A stretch of DNA of 64,000 bases. Origin: Ga0077555 sp046154645. Lineage in GTDB: Bacteria; Pseudomonadota; Alphaproteobacteria; Rhizobiales; Hyphomicrobiaceae. How positions within the stretch are numbered: the stretch's first letter is position 1; every line of letters starts with the position of its first letter. Shown here piece by piece: positions 26,786-36,170 of this stretch. The stretch lies in contig JBJXDZ010000064.1 of the NCBI GenBank assembly GCA_046154645.1, positions 66,828 to 130,827 of the forward strand. The letters run 5' to 3'. The notes beneath the pieces were generated by a model, which saw nothing but the letters and a program-made list of their open reading frames with translations, made no database searches and had not been told where the DNA came from. Made by a program: the position numbers and the translations under genes.

Positions 26786-27217
26786 ATGAAATTCTTTGCG
26801 GGCTTGAACGTCTGGGCGCTGCCCCTGGCAGCGGCGGCAAGCTTCATTTTCGGCGGCATTTGGTACGGCGTCTTGTCGAAGCAGTGGATGGAGGCCGCCA
26901 ACCTGACCAAGGACGAAATCGACACGGCCGGCGGCATGTCGGCCAGACCGTTGATCATCACCTATGTCGCGCAGGTGTTCATGGCCTGGATGCTGGCCGG
27001 CGTGATCCTGCACATGGTCAAGGCCGGCATTCCCGCGACGATGCAGAACGGCATGATCACGGCCGGTTTCATCTGGGCCGGATTCATCATGACGACCTTG
27101 ATCGTCAATCACCAGTTCCAGATGCAGAAGCGGGCGCTGACGCTGATCGACGGCGCCTACTGGCTCGGTGTCATGCTGATCCAGGGCGCCATCCTTGGGA
27201 TTTGGGGGCTTCGCTGA
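26786..27217 (+). CDS. DUF1761 membrane protein
   Basis: The 143-residue protein has four predicted transmembrane helices and fits DUF1761. Family features are the N-terminal NVWALPLAAAASFIFGGIWYGVL with SKQWMEAANLT, and later AGFIWAGFIMTTLIVNHQFQ with a closing amphipathic helix. No function is known. It is probably translated from the ATG at 26786, which has GGAG eight bases upstream. It converges with an SDR gene, leaving 19 bases between the stops. Confidence 0.85.
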   Translation: MKFFAGLNVWALPLAAAASFIFGGIWYGVLSKQWMEAANLTKDEIDTAGGMSARPLIITYVAQVFMAWMLAGVILHMVKAGIPATMQNGMITAGFIWAGFIMTTLIVNHQFQMQKRALTLIDGAYWLGVMLIQGAILGIWGLR

Positions 27218-27236
27218 CGCCCTGCCGACGCCAGCT

Positions 27237-27998
27237 TCACATCTTGGTGCCGGCTGTCCAGCCGCCGTCCACCATCAGCGTTGTGCCGGTAACGAAGCTG
27301 GCGTCGTCCGAGGCCAGGAACAGGATGGCGCGGGCGATTTCGCGGGCCTCGCCCCAGCGGCCGATGGCGTGAATGTCCTTGATGCGTGCGGCCATGTCGG
27401 CATCCTGGAAATAGCGCTCGGTCAATGGCGTGCGCGTGACGCCGGGACCGACGGCGGTGACGCGGATGCCCTTGGCGCCAAGCTCCATCGCCATTTCCTT
27501 GGTGAGACCGACAACGGCGTGCTTGGAGGCGGTATAGGCGGCGCGGTTCGGTGCTGCCGTGACACCCAGCGTCGATGCGATATTGACGATGGCGCCACCC
27601 TTGCCGGCCTTGACCAGATGACGGCCGAACGCCTGCGAAACCAGGAAAGTGCCGGTGACGTTGACGTCCATCACCTTCTGGAACTGCTCGTGTGATAGGT
27701 CCAGCACTGGGCTGATCTCACGAATGCCGGCGCTGTTGAGGAGCACATCGAGCCGGCCGATTTTCTTCGCTGCCGCATCGACGCAGGCTGTCACCGAGTC
27801 GGGCTTGGTGACGTCGCAGACAAAGGCGTGCGCGCGGCCACCTTTTTTGGTGACCTCCTCGACCGTGCGCTCCGCCATCTTGATGTCGACGTCGGCGCAG
27901 GCGATGACGCCGCCTTCGACCGCGAACTCGAACGCCGTCTCGCGCCCGATGCCGCTGCCAGCGCCCGTGATGAGCACGCCTTGATCCTTGAACCGCAT
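27237..27998 (-). CDS. SDR family oxidoreductase
   Basis: This 253-residue classical SDR has the complete set of motifs: TGAGSGIGRE for cofactor binding, Asp42-type acidic residue after the second strand (ADVD, favouring NAD), NSAG, the catalytic Ser in NIASTLGV and YTASK with Tyr and Lys. The closing segment FVTGTTLMVDGGWTAG is standard. The start at 27998 is taken at the family N-terminus, and a longer frame adds an unrelated 26-residue arm. It is divergent from the MFS gene that opens the 28-37 kb operon, so it may act in the same pathway as an alcohol/ketone dehydrogenase. The substrate is unknown. Confidence 0.88.
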   Translation of the reverse strand: MRFKDQGVLITGAGSGIGRETAFEFAVEGGVIACADVDIKMAERTVEEVTKKGGRAHAFVCDVTKPDSVTACVDAAAKKIGRLDVLLNSAGIREISPVLDLSHEQFQKVMDVNVTGTFLVSQAFGRHLVKAGKGGAIVNIASTLGVTAAPNRAAYTASKHAVVGLTKEMAMELGAKGIRVTAVGPGVTRTPLTERYFQDADMAARIKDIHAIGRWGEAREIARAILFLASDDASFVTGTTLMVDGGWTAGTKM

Positions 27999-28197
27999 GT
28001 CGCGTCTCCGTGTTGCGCGTTTCCTGTCCCGGCAATCAGAGTGCACGCTCGTTGGGGCAGCGGCAAGGCGGCCCATGGCGGAGACGGGTGAGCTGCAATG
28101 CTGATGCGCGCCGTGCGCGTAGACCCATTGTCAGCCACGCCGATCTGACGCACGATCTGGTCGTCTGTTGCGACCTCGATGCCAGGAGTGCTGCCGC

Positions 28198-29469
28198 GTG
28201 GCTGCCGATCCCCCGCTGCGATCCGCGGCCATTCTCGTTGCCATGCTGGCGGCGACGACGAGCCTGTCGCAGTTCTTCCGCGCCTCGACCACCGTGATCG
28301 CGCCGGAACTGATCCGCGACCTCACGCTATCGCCCGAGATGCTGGGTTTTGCGGGTGCCTGCTTTTTTCTCGCACTTGGTGCGGTACAGGTGCCGGTTGG
28401 CATCCTGTTCGATCGTTTCGGGGCGAGACTGACCGTTGCCGTCCTGGCTTTGATTGCCGTTGGTGGCGCGCTCATGCATGCGTTCGTCGAAGATGGCCGC
28501 GGGCTGGCACTGGCCCGATTCATCCTCGGCGTCGGTCACGGCGGCAGCTTCATGGCCACCGTTTTTCTGATTTCGCGCTGGTATCCCCGCGCGCGCTGGA
28601 GCACGGCGCTGTCGTGGGTCTTTGCCGCCAGCATGCTCGGCATCGTGGCGGCGGGCACACCACTGGCGTTTGCGAGTGAACGGCTCGGTTGGCGCACCGC
28701 GTTTCTGCTGGCGGCCGGCGTGCAGGCCATGGTTGGTATCCTCTTCCTGTTGCTGGTGCGCGATGATCCCCCAGGTTCGCGCCGCCCCCCGCAGTCGCCC
28801 GAAACTTTTCTGGCCGCCCTCGGCGGCTTCGTCACCATCGTGCGATTGCCGGGTCTGATGCGCGTCATGGCGCTGCAATTCTTCGCCTATGCCGTGCTGG
28901 CCACCATGATGGGCCTGTGGGCTGGTCCCTACCTTCACGACGTGCACGGCCTCGATCCCGTCGCACGCGGCAATGTGCTGATCGCGATGGCGGTGGCGCA
29001 AACTGTGGGTGTGCTGGCGACGGGACCACTCGATCGCGTCTTCAATACGCGGAAGTGGGTGGCGGCAGGTGGCGCCCTGTTGACCATTGCGACCCTGCTG
29101 GCGCTGGCAGCAACGCCGCGTCCGGCTACGCCCCTCGCCATCGGCCTGCTGGTGGTGCTGTGCGCTGTCTCAGCCTATGGCGTCGTCGTCGTCTCGCACG
29201 GCCGCACGTTCTACCCTGAGCACCTGGCCGGCCGCGGTGCTACCACGTTCAACTTCGCCCAGGTCATGGGGTGCGCCCTGGTGCCGATTGCCACCGGCTA
29301 CATTCCAGGCTTCTTTCCCATCACGGCTTCAGGCTATGCTCCCGAAGCCTATCAATGGATCTTTGCGGGCATAGCGGCGGCACTCGGCTCGGGTCTGATT
29401 GTCTACCTCACCTCGACCGACGCCAAGCCACTCGCCGCCCCCGCCAATGCCAACTCAATGGGACGATGA
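28198..29469 (+). CDS. MFS transporter
   Basis: The 423-residue protein has 12 predicted membrane helices and the MFS loop between helices 2 and 3 (GILFDRFGARLTV). The start is a GTG at 28198, with AGGAG ten bases upstream; earlier TTG codons lack a ribosome site. It is the first gene of a long forward run, and its stop overlaps the start of the FAH-family gene as ATGA. By context it would import the substrate of the pathway, or export a product. The family contains many organic acid and aromatic acid carriers, so nothing more precise can be said from the sequence. Confidence 0.88.
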   Translation: MAADPPLRSAAILVAMLAATTSLSQFFRASTTVIAPELIRDLTLSPEMLGFAGACFFLALGAVQVPVGILFDRFGARLTVAVLALIAVGGALMHAFVEDGRGLALARFILGVGHGGSFMATVFLISRWYPRARWSTALSWVFAASMLGIVAAGTPLAFASERLGWRTAFLLAAGVQAMVGILFLLLVRDDPPGSRRPPQSPETFLAALGGFVTIVRLPGLMRVMALQFFAYAVLATMMGLWAGPYLHDVHGLDPVARGNVLIAMAVAQTVGVLATGPLDRVFNTRKWVAAGGALLTIATLLALAATPRPATPLAIGLLVVLCAVSAYGVVVVSHGRTFYPEHLAGRGATTFNFAQVMGCALVPIATGYIPGFFPITASGYAPEAYQWIFAGIAAALGSGLIVYLTSTDAKPLAAPANANSMGR

Positions 29470-30650
29470 CGATGCGCGCGCTCATGACACCTGCTGCAAC
29501 GCTACCGACAGATGCCGACAAGGCCGCGCTGGCCGGCCGGGTTTGGCGGCCTGATGTCGGGGGGCCGTCGGTGGTGCGTATCGACAAGGGCCGTGTTACG
29601 GACATTACACCAATCGCTGCAACTATGAGTGAGCTTTGTGAACATGGCGACCCTGCCGCTTCAATTCGAAGTTTGTCAGGAGGCGACCTCGGCCCCCTCG
29701 ATGCCATTCTCGCCAATACGCCGGAGGCCACGCGCGACGCCAAGAAGCCCTGGCTGCTGCCACCGATCGACCTGCAAGCGGTGAAGGCGGCAGGCGTCAC
29801 GTTTGCGCGCTCGATGCTGGAACGTGTCATCGAGGAGCAGGCCAAAGGCGCACCGGAAAAGGCTGCCGCTATCCGCGCTTCCGTCGAGAAGCTGCTCGGA
29901 GGCGATCTGCGCAAACTGAAACCGGGTTCGAAGCAGGCGCTGGCCTTGAAACAGACGCTGATCGAGCAAGGGGCGTGGTCGCAGTATCTGGAGGTTGGCA
30001 TCGGCGAGGACGCGGAGATCTTCACTAAGGCGCAACCCTTGTCCGCTGTTGGCCACGGCATGGAGGCGGGCCTGCATCCGCGCTCGACCTGGAACAATCC
30101 AGAGCCCGAAGTGGTGCTGGTGGTCGCCGCGGACGGACGAATCGTCGGCGCCACGCTCGGCAATGACGTGAACCTCAGGGATTTCGAGGGCCGCTCGGCA
30201 CTGTTGCTGTCGAAGGCCAAGGACAACAATGCCTCTGCGTCGGTCGGTCCCTTCATTCGCTTTTTCGATGCCGGTTTCACGCTCGACACTGTGCGCGCCA
30301 TGGATGTGCATCTGACGGTCGAAGGCGACGACAAGTTCAGGATGACGGGCAAATCCTCGATGAAGGAGATCGCGCGCGATCCAGCCGATCTCGTCGGCGA
30401 GCTGATCGGCAAGACGCATCAGTATCCGGATGGGGCGGTGCTCTATCTCGGCACCATGTTCGCACCGACCGAAGATCGCGGCGCCAAAGGTATGGGCTTC
30501 ACGCATAAAGTCGGAGACGTCGTCACCATCTCGGCGCCAGCGCTAGGGGCGCTGACCAATCGCATGGTGCACGCCGACAAGGCGCTGCCCTGGACCTTCG
30601 GCATCGGCGAGCTGATGCGGAACCTCGCCAGGCGCGGGGTGCTGTCATGA
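29466..30650 (+). CDS. Fumarylacetoacetate hydrolase family protein
   Basis: This 394-residue protein has a C-terminal FAH-like catalytic domain and an N-terminal extension. Metal-site acidic residues are seen in NPEPEVVLVV and GNDVNLRDFEGRSALLL, followed by KAKDNNASASVGPF and the closing GDVVTISAPALGALTNRM. FAH-family enzymes hydrolyse or decarboxylate beta-keto or 2-oxo acids in catechol, tyrosine and sugar-acid pathways. The longer form here resembles the dioxovalerate or fumarylacetoacetate-like branch found in large catabolic clusters. The ATG at 29466 overlaps the preceding MFS stop by four bases (ATGA), and its own stop overlaps the next start the same way, so the three are translationally coupled. 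Confidence 0.85.
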   Translation: MTMRALMTPAATLPTDADKAALAGRVWRPDVGGPSVVRIDKGRVTDITPIAATMSELCEHGDPAASIRSLSGGDLGPLDAILANTPEATRDAKKPWLLPPIDLQAVKAAGVTFARSMLERVIEEQAKGAPEKAAAIRASVEKLLGGDLRKLKPGSKQALALKQTLIEQGAWSQYLEVGIGEDAEIFTKAQPLSAVGHGMEAGLHPRSTWNNPEPEVVLVVAADGRIVGATLGNDVNLRDFEGRSALLLSKAKDNNASASVGPFIRFFDAGFTLDTVRAMDVHLTVEGDDKFRMTGKSSMKEIARDPADLVGELIGKTHQYPDGAVLYLGTMFAPTEDRGAKGMGFTHKVGDVVTISAPALGALTNRMVHADKALPWTFGIGELMRNLARRGVLS

Positions 30651-31099
30651 GCGCTGACGCCCAACCCGACGCCTCCGTGCGCGCAGCGATTGCCCGTCTG
30701 CACGCCGCCATGGCCAAGGTCGCCATGGGCGATGTGTCGGCCATCAAGGCGCTGTATTCGCACTCGGCGGATGCCACGAGCTTCTACGGCTGGGGTGGCT
30801 ACGAGAAAGGCTGGGACGGTGTCTCGAAACGCTGGGATTGGGCGGGGCAGCAATTCCAGGGCGGCAGCGTGCGCTACGAGACCATCACCACGGTGGTTGT
30901 CAGCGACATGTTCTACACCACGGATATCGAGACTTACGAGAACCAGCGTATGGCGGGCGTCGCGGGCCTCACCGGCTGGACCAACCGCGTCACGCACATC
31001 TTCCGGCGTGAGGGCGGTGAATGGCGCCTGCTGCATCGCCACGGCAATCGCCTGGAAGCGCAATTCGAGCCCTCGAAGATTCTCAAACCGAAAGGTTGA
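30647..31099 (+). CDS. NTF2/SnoaL-like protein
   Basis: The 150-residue product has the cone-shaped NTF2-like fold: two N-terminal helices, KALYSHSADATSFYGWGGYEKGWD, then strands ending THIFRREGGEWRLLHRHG. The family covers isomerases, dehydratases and ligand-binding subunits. The conserved His and Asp near the pocket may be catalytic, but the reaction is unknown. The start overlaps the FAH stop as ATGA. Together with the preceding gene it fits a two-step conversion in an unassigned catabolic pathway. Confidence 0.8.
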   Translation: MSADAQPDASVRAAIARLHAAMAKVAMGDVSAIKALYSHSADATSFYGWGGYEKGWDGVSKRWDWAGQQFQGGSVRYETITTVVVSDMFYTTDIETYENQRMAGVAGLTGWTNRVTHIFRREGGEWRLLHRHGNRLEAQFEPSKILKPKG

Positions 31100-31104
31100 C
31101 GCAC

Positions 31105-31389
31105 ATGCTCTTCATGGTCATCTCGACACCGCGCCCGGAACAGCCTTCGCTCATGACGCCCAAGCGCGAGGCTTATTGGGAATGGTTGGCGCCGTTACAG
31201 GAAAAGGGCCTGTGCAAGGGCGTGTGGGCCCGCACCGGTCGTGGCGCCATCGCGCTGCTCGACGTCCCCGACAACGAGACCTTGCATCGCCTCATGAACG
31301 AGTGGGCCGAGATCATTCCGGCAACGTTCGAGGTCTATCCGGTGATCGATCCCGGTCCCGCGAAGGCCTACCTGAAGAAGCATAAGTGA
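31105..31389 (+). CDS. Small dimeric alpha-beta barrel protein (muconolactone-isomerase-like)
   Basis: This 94-residue protein resembles short ferredoxin-like alpha-beta barrels such as muconolactone isomerase or YciI. It starts with a strand MLFMVISTP, then a helix with KREAYWEWLAPLQEKG, strands with GRGAIALLDVPDNETLHRLMNEW, and a last strand EVYPVID. The exact relative cannot be chosen from sequence. It lies five bases after the NTF2-like gene and 45 bases before the NHL-repeat gene in the same direction, and AAAGG precedes its ATG. It is probably a small enzyme in the same pathway. Confidence 0.72.
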   Translation: MLFMVISTPRPEQPSLMTPKREAYWEWLAPLQEKGLCKGVWARTGRGAIALLDVPDNETLHRLMNEWAEIIPATFEVYPVIDPGPAKAYLKKHK

Positions 31390-31434
31390 GTAACGTTGGC
31401 GCAGCAGCAAACGTCACCCATCGGGAGTTCGCTC

Positions 31435-32403
31435 ATGTCCGTCATTCTGGGTCAAGCCGAGCACAAGTATCGCGTCGTCGAGAACTGGGCCAAGCTGCCC
31501 GCTGGCTGGGAATTCATGGACGTTGGCGCCGTCGCCTGCGACAGCAAGGACCGCGTCTACGTGTTCTGTCGCGGCGAACACCCGATGATCGTGTTCGACA
31601 AGGACGGCAACTTCATCAAGAGCTGGGGGGAGGGCGTGTTCACGCGCGCGCACGGCTTGCACATCGACGAACATGACAATCTCTATTGCACCGACGACGG
31701 CGATCACTCCGTGCGCAAGTGCACGACCGACGGCAAGATCCTGCTCACGCTTGGCGTCCCCGGAACGCCGGCGCCTTTCATGTCGGGCGAGCCCTTCCAT
31801 CGCTGCACGCACACGGCCCTCTCGCCTAAGGGCGAGATCTACGTTTCCGACGGGTACGGCAATGCCTGCGTGCACAAGTATTCACCCGACGGGAAACTGC
31901 TGAAGACGTGGGGCGAGCCCGGTACGGATCCCGGCCAATTCAACCTCGTCCACAACATCGTCACCGACAAGGACGGTTGGGTCTATGTCGCCGACCGAGA
32001 GAACCACCGCGTGCAGGTGTTCGACGGGAATGGCAAGTACGAGACGCAGTGGAACAATCTGCACCGGCCTTGCGGTCTCTATTGCTCGTGCCAGGCCGGG
32101 AAGAAGCCGATGTTTGTGATTGGCGAACTTGGACCCTCACTGCCCGTCAATCTCAAGTACAAGAACATCGGTCCGCGCCTCTCTATCGTCGATCATCAAG
32201 GCAAGCTCATTTCGCGCCTCGGGGGTGCGGACGGCGCCGGCACCGAGATCGGCAAATTTATGGCGCCGCATGGGCTCGCGATGGATTCCCTTGGCGACAT
32301 CTACGTCGGCGAAGTCGCCTACACCAATTGGCCACAGAGCTTCCCCGGCCAGACCATGCCGCGTCCGCTGCGCTCGCTGCAAAAGCTGACGCGCGTGACG
32401 TGA
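31435..32403 (+). CDS. NHL-repeat beta-propeller protein
   Basis: The 322-residue protein contains at least five NHL repeats with the pattern DxxGxVYVAD, for example DKDGWVYVADRENHRVQVFD and SPKGEIYVSDGYGNACVHKY. It forms a six-bladed propeller and resembles the peptidyl-alpha-hydroxyglycine amidating lyase-like branch. It has no signal peptide, so it should be cytoplasmic. Candidate roles are a lactonase/lyase on a ring-opened intermediate. The start at 31435 is supported by GGGAG about eight bases upstream. The gene is part of the forward run opened by the MFS gene. Confidence 0.85.
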   Translation: MSVILGQAEHKYRVVENWAKLPAGWEFMDVGAVACDSKDRVYVFCRGEHPMIVFDKDGNFIKSWGEGVFTRAHGLHIDEHDNLYCTDDGDHSVRKCTTDGKILLTLGVPGTPAPFMSGEPFHRCTHTALSPKGEIYVSDGYGNACVHKYSPDGKLLKTWGEPGTDPGQFNLVHNIVTDKDGWVYVADRENHRVQVFDGNGKYETQWNNLHRPCGLYCSCQAGKKPMFVIGELGPSLPVNLKYKNIGPRLSIVDHQGKLISRLGGADGAGTEIGKFMAPHGLAMDSLGDIYVGEVAYTNWPQSFPGQTMPRPLRSLQKLTRVT

Positions 32404-32476
32404 TCTGAGGTGTCGAGTTTGGGGTCAGACCCTTGGGCCCATTCAATGGCAACAACCAACAGCCGCGAGTCCCATC

Positions 32477-34495
32477 ATGACCAACCTGATTGAGATCGAC
32501 ATCAGCGAGCGCTCCAGCTTCGCGGGCGGGCAAGCATTCGGCAACGTCGGCGCCTACGAGCGCATCAAGGGCCGCGCCCGTTTTGCCATTGATCCCAAGG
32601 CACCGGCACAGGCGGGCATCGTCGATCTCGACAAGGCGCCGGTCGACGCCAAAGGCCTCGTGCATTTTGCCACCGACATCGCGATCCTGCGGCCGGTTGA
32701 TCCGGGAAAAGGCAACAAGCGTGTGTTCTTCGACTGGGGCAACCGCGGCAACGTGCGCTGCCTGCAATTCTTCAATGATGCCCAGCATTCCAACGACCCG
32801 CGAACGGCGGCGCATGCGGGCAACGGCTTCTTCTTTCGGCGAGGCTACACACTGGCATTTGCCGGCTGGCAGGCGGACCTGCTGCCCGGCGGCGATCGCT
32901 TTCTGCTCGATGTGCCCGTCGCGATGGACAACGGCAAGCCCGTCACTGGCCCCGTGCGCGTCGAATACATCGTCGACAAGCCCGGCATCAAGACGCTGCC
33001 GCTCTCCTCGCGCGCCTCAACACGCAGCCACCCGACAGTGTCGCTCGATACCAAGACGGCATCGCTGACCCGGCGTCGCTATCCCGGCGATCCACGTCAG
33101 CCGGTGCCGCCCGAGGCGTGGATGTTCGCGCGCACAGAGACCGGCATCGGCCTTGATGCGGTGGGTGCCGAGACCGCGATCGTGGCATCGCCCGTGCACA
33201 TTCACATGCCCGCCGGCTTCGAGCCCGGCTGGATCTACGAGATCATCTATCAGGGACGCGATCCCCTGGTGCTTGGTCTCGGCCACGTGGCGGTGCGCGA
33301 TTTCGTATCGTTCCTGAAGTCCGGCAAGCCGGACAGCGCCGGCAAGCCCAATCCCGCGGGCGGGCCGATCGAGAAAGCCTACGGTTGGGGCCGCTCGCAG
33401 ACGGGCCGCTGCATCCGCGATTTCATCCATGGTGGCTTCAATGCCGATGCCGCGGGCAAGCGCGTGTTCGACGGCCTGCTGCCGCACGTGGCCGGCGCCG
33501 GCCGCATGTGGATGAACCATCGCTTCGCCAACGCTATCGTCTCAGGCGGCCAGCAGTACGAGGACCACCTCAACCCGGCCGATGCCTTTCCGTTCTCCTA
33601 TGCCCGCTCGACGGATCACCTGACCGGCAAAACGGACGCCATCTGCAAGCGCCCGGACACCGATCCGCTCGTCTTTCACTCGCAGACCGGCACCGAGTAT
33701 TGGCAGCGGCGCGGCAGCCTCGTGCACACGGACACACAGGGCAACGATCTGGCGCAACCCGACAACGTGCGCGTCTACTTCTGGTCGTCGTCGCAGCATT
33801 TCGCCGATCCGCTGCTGAAGACGGTGACCAATGCCGGTGTATGCCAGAACAAGCAGAACGTGGTGTGGACGTCGATGCTGTTCCGCGCCGCGCTCGACAA
33901 CCTCGATGCGTGGGCGAGCAAGGGCACGCTGCCGCCCGACAGCCGCATGCCCAAGCGCTCCGACGGCACGCTGGTCGAAATGGAAACCTGGCGCAAGGGT
34001 TTCCCCGAGATTCCCGGCGTAATGACGCCCGCCGAGCCGAGCCGCCTCGAGCTCCTGGATTTCGGGCAATTGGCGGCGAAAGGTATTCTGGATGAGCCAC
34101 CGAAGCACACCGGGAAGCATTATGCTGTGCTCGTTCCCGCCGTGGATGCCGACGGCAATGACATTGCGGGTATTCGCGCGCCCATGGTGCAGGCGCCGCT
34201 CGCGACGTATACGGGGTGGAACCTCCGCATGCGTGGCCAAGGCTTCGGTGCCATGCACGAGTTCACCGGCTCGACCATTCCTTTCGCGGGCACAGCCAGC
34301 GAGCGCAAGCAGACGCGCGATCCCCGCAAGTCCGTGAGCGAACGCTATCCTGACGTTGCCGCTTATCAGAAGGCCATCGGCGGGGCAGCCAAGAAGCTGG
34401 TCGCCGAGCGCCTCATGCTGGAAGAGGACGTGGAGCGCTGCATCGCTGCCGCTGCCAATTGGCACAGCCCTCGGCACGATGTCGACGTCGTCTGA
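32477..34495 (+). CDS. Large alpha/beta hydrolase domain protein
   Basis: This 672-residue protein matches the large Abhydrolase_10-type family of bacterial catabolic clusters. It starts with a beta-rich region (GGQAFGNVGAYERIKGRARF), continues with DWGNRGNVRCLQFFND and HAGNGFFFRRGYTLAFAGWQ, and has a likely nucleophile in KAYGWGRSQTGRCIRDF. A further block PFSYARSTDHLTG follows. Members are thought to be esterases or amidases, and few have known substrates. Full length matches the family. The gene is 73 bases after the NHL gene and is followed by the gamma-glutamyltransferase gene at 80 bases. Confidence 0.82.
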   Translation: MTNLIEIDISERSSFAGGQAFGNVGAYERIKGRARFAIDPKAPAQAGIVDLDKAPVDAKGLVHFATDIAILRPVDPGKGNKRVFFDWGNRGNVRCLQFFNDAQHSNDPRTAAHAGNGFFFRRGYTLAFAGWQADLLPGGDRFLLDVPVAMDNGKPVTGPVRVEYIVDKPGIKTLPLSSRASTRSHPTVSLDTKTASLTRRRYPGDPRQPVPPEAWMFARTETGIGLDAVGAETAIVASPVHIHMPAGFEPGWIYEIIYQGRDPLVLGLGHVAVRDFVSFLKSGKPDSAGKPNPAGGPIEKAYGWGRSQTGRCIRDFIHGGFNADAAGKRVFDGLLPHVAGAGRMWMNHRFANAIVSGGQQYEDHLNPADAFPFSYARSTDHLTGKTDAICKRPDTDPLVFHSQTGTEYWQRRGSLVHTDTQGNDLAQPDNVRVYFWSSSQHFADPLLKTVTNAGVCQNKQNVVWTSMLFRAALDNLDAWASKGTLPPDSRMPKRSDGTLVEMETWRKGFPEIPGVMTPAEPSRLELLDFGQLAAKGILDEPPKHTGKHYAVLVPAVDADGNDIAGIRAPMVQAPLATYTGWNLRMRGQGFGAMHEFTGSTIPFAGTASERKQTRDPRKSVSERYPDVAAYQKAIGGAAKKLVAERLMLEEDVERCIAAAANWHSPRHDVDVV

Positions 34496-34575
34496 GCGTG
34501 GTAGAGCACGTTCAAAGTAGTCGCAGCGGCGGACGTGCCGAGGCTGCACCGCTCCGGGACACGTAGGAAAAGCAC

Positions 34576-36165
34576 ATGGATATGTTCGACTGGCAGTTCC
34601 CCTATTCGTCGCAGCGCATGCCGGTGCTGGCCCGCAACTGCGTGGCGACTTCGCAGCCGCTGGCGGCACAAGCCGGGCTCGCCATGATGCAGAAGGGTGG
34701 CAATGCAGTTGACGCCACGCTTGCCACGGCGATCGCGCTGACGGTGCTCGAGCCGACCAGCAATGGCATCGGCGGCGATGCGTTCTGCATTCTGTGGGAC
34801 GGCAAGGGGCTGCAAGGGCTCAATGCTTCGGGGCGCTCGCCGGCGGGATGGACCCCCGAGCGGTTCAAGGGGCACACCGAGATGCCCAAGCGCGGCTGGG
34901 AGTCGGTGAGCATCCCGGGCACGGTGTCGGCGTGGGTCGACATGTCCGCGAAGTACGGCCGCTTGCCATTCGCCGATCTCTTCGAACCGGCCATTCGCTA
35001 TGCCAGCGACGGCTTCATGGTGTCGCCGACCATTGCGCGGCTGTGGGCGAACGGCGCCGCAGAACTCGACAAGCAACCAGGTTTCGCAGAAACGTTCATG
35101 CCGAATGGACGGGCGCCACATGCCGGCGAGAAATTCGTCTCAAAGGCGCACGCAGCGACGTTGCAACTCATCGCCGAGACCAAGGGCGAGGCCTTCTATT
35201 TCGGCGAACTGGCGGAGAAGATCGCGGCCTTCGCCAAGCAGCACGGGGCCGCGTTGACGACGGCTGATCTGGCAGCACATCGCAACGATTGGGTGGCGCC
35301 GATCGGGATCGACTACCGCGGTTACACGCTGTACGAGATCCCGCCCAACGGCCAAGGCATCGCGGCGCTGATCGCGCTTGGCATCCTGGAGAATTTCGAT
35401 GTTGCGGCGATGCCGGTTGATTCACCCGACAATCTGCATCTCAAGATCGAGGCGATGAAGCTCGCCTTCGCCGATATCAACGAATACGTGTCCGATATCT
35501 CGACGATGCGCGTGACGCCGGAACAGATGTTGGACAAGGGTTATCTCAAGCAGCGCGCCAAGCTGATCGACATGAAGGCGGCGCAGAAGCCAGTGCACGG
35601 CACTCCGGTATCGGGCGGCACGGTGTACCTGACAGCCGCCGATGCCTCGGGCATGATGGTGTCCTACATCCAGTCCAACTATTCAGGCTTCGGGTCTGGC
35701 GTCGTGGTGCCGGGCACGGGCATTGCGCTGCAAAACCGCGGCTCAGGATTCGTGCTCAAGCCCGGCCATGCCAACGTCGTGGCGCCACGCAAGCGGCCAT
35801 TTCACACCATCATTCCGGGATTCCTGACCAAGGGCGGCAAGCCCGTAATGAGTTTCGGCGTTATGGGCGGCTCGATGCAGGCGCAGGGCCACATGCAGGT
35901 CATCTCACGCATGGTCGATCATGGTCAGAACCCGCAGGCGGCGAGCGACGCGCCGCGTTGGCGCATCGACAGCGGCGTCAAGGTGGGCATCGAGCATGGC
36001 GTATCCGGGGAAACGATTGCCGCATTGAAGGCCCGCGGTCATGACATGCCGCAGGCCGATCGCTGGAGCACCGACTTCGGGCGCGCGCAGTTGATCTACA
36101 AAATGGACGATGGCTACTTCGCCGCCTCGGAACGGCGCACGGACGGCCAAGCAGTAGGATTCTAA
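34576..36165 (+). CDS. Gamma-glutamyltransferase family protein
   Basis: The 529-residue protein is an Ntn-hydrolase of the gamma-glutamyltranspeptidase family, which self-cleaves into two chains. The probable nucleophile Thr is in SGGTVYLTAADASG, with SYIQSNYSGFGSG after it. The large chain has the usual GGNAVDATLATAIAL and NGIGGDAFCIL. No signal peptide is evident, so it is likely cytoplasmic, like the acylase/oxamate-type branch found in catabolic clusters. It may hydrolyse an amide or gamma-glutamyl bond in the pathway. The stop is only five bases before the acyl-CoA dehydrogenase start. Confidence 0.88.
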   Translation: MDMFDWQFPYSSQRMPVLARNCVATSQPLAAQAGLAMMQKGGNAVDATLATAIALTVLEPTSNGIGGDAFCILWDGKGLQGLNASGRSPAGWTPERFKGHTEMPKRGWESVSIPGTVSAWVDMSAKYGRLPFADLFEPAIRYASDGFMVSPTIARLWANGAAELDKQPGFAETFMPNGRAPHAGEKFVSKAHAATLQLIAETKGEAFYFGELAEKIAAFAKQHGAALTTADLAAHRNDWVAPIGIDYRGYTLYEIPPNGQGIAALIALGILENFDVAAMPVDSPDNLHLKIEAMKLAFADINEYVSDISTMRVTPEQMLDKGYLKQRAKLIDMKAAQKPVHGTPVSGGTVYLTAADASGMMVSYIQSNYSGFGSGVVVPGTGIALQNRGSGFVLKPGHANVVAPRKRPFHTIIPGFLTKGGKPVMSFGVMGGSMQAQGHMQVISRMVDHGQNPQAASDAPRWRIDSGVKVGIEHGVSGETIAALKARGHDMPQADRWSTDFGRAQLIYKMDDGYFAASERRTDGQAVGF

Positions 36166-36170
36166 GGCTC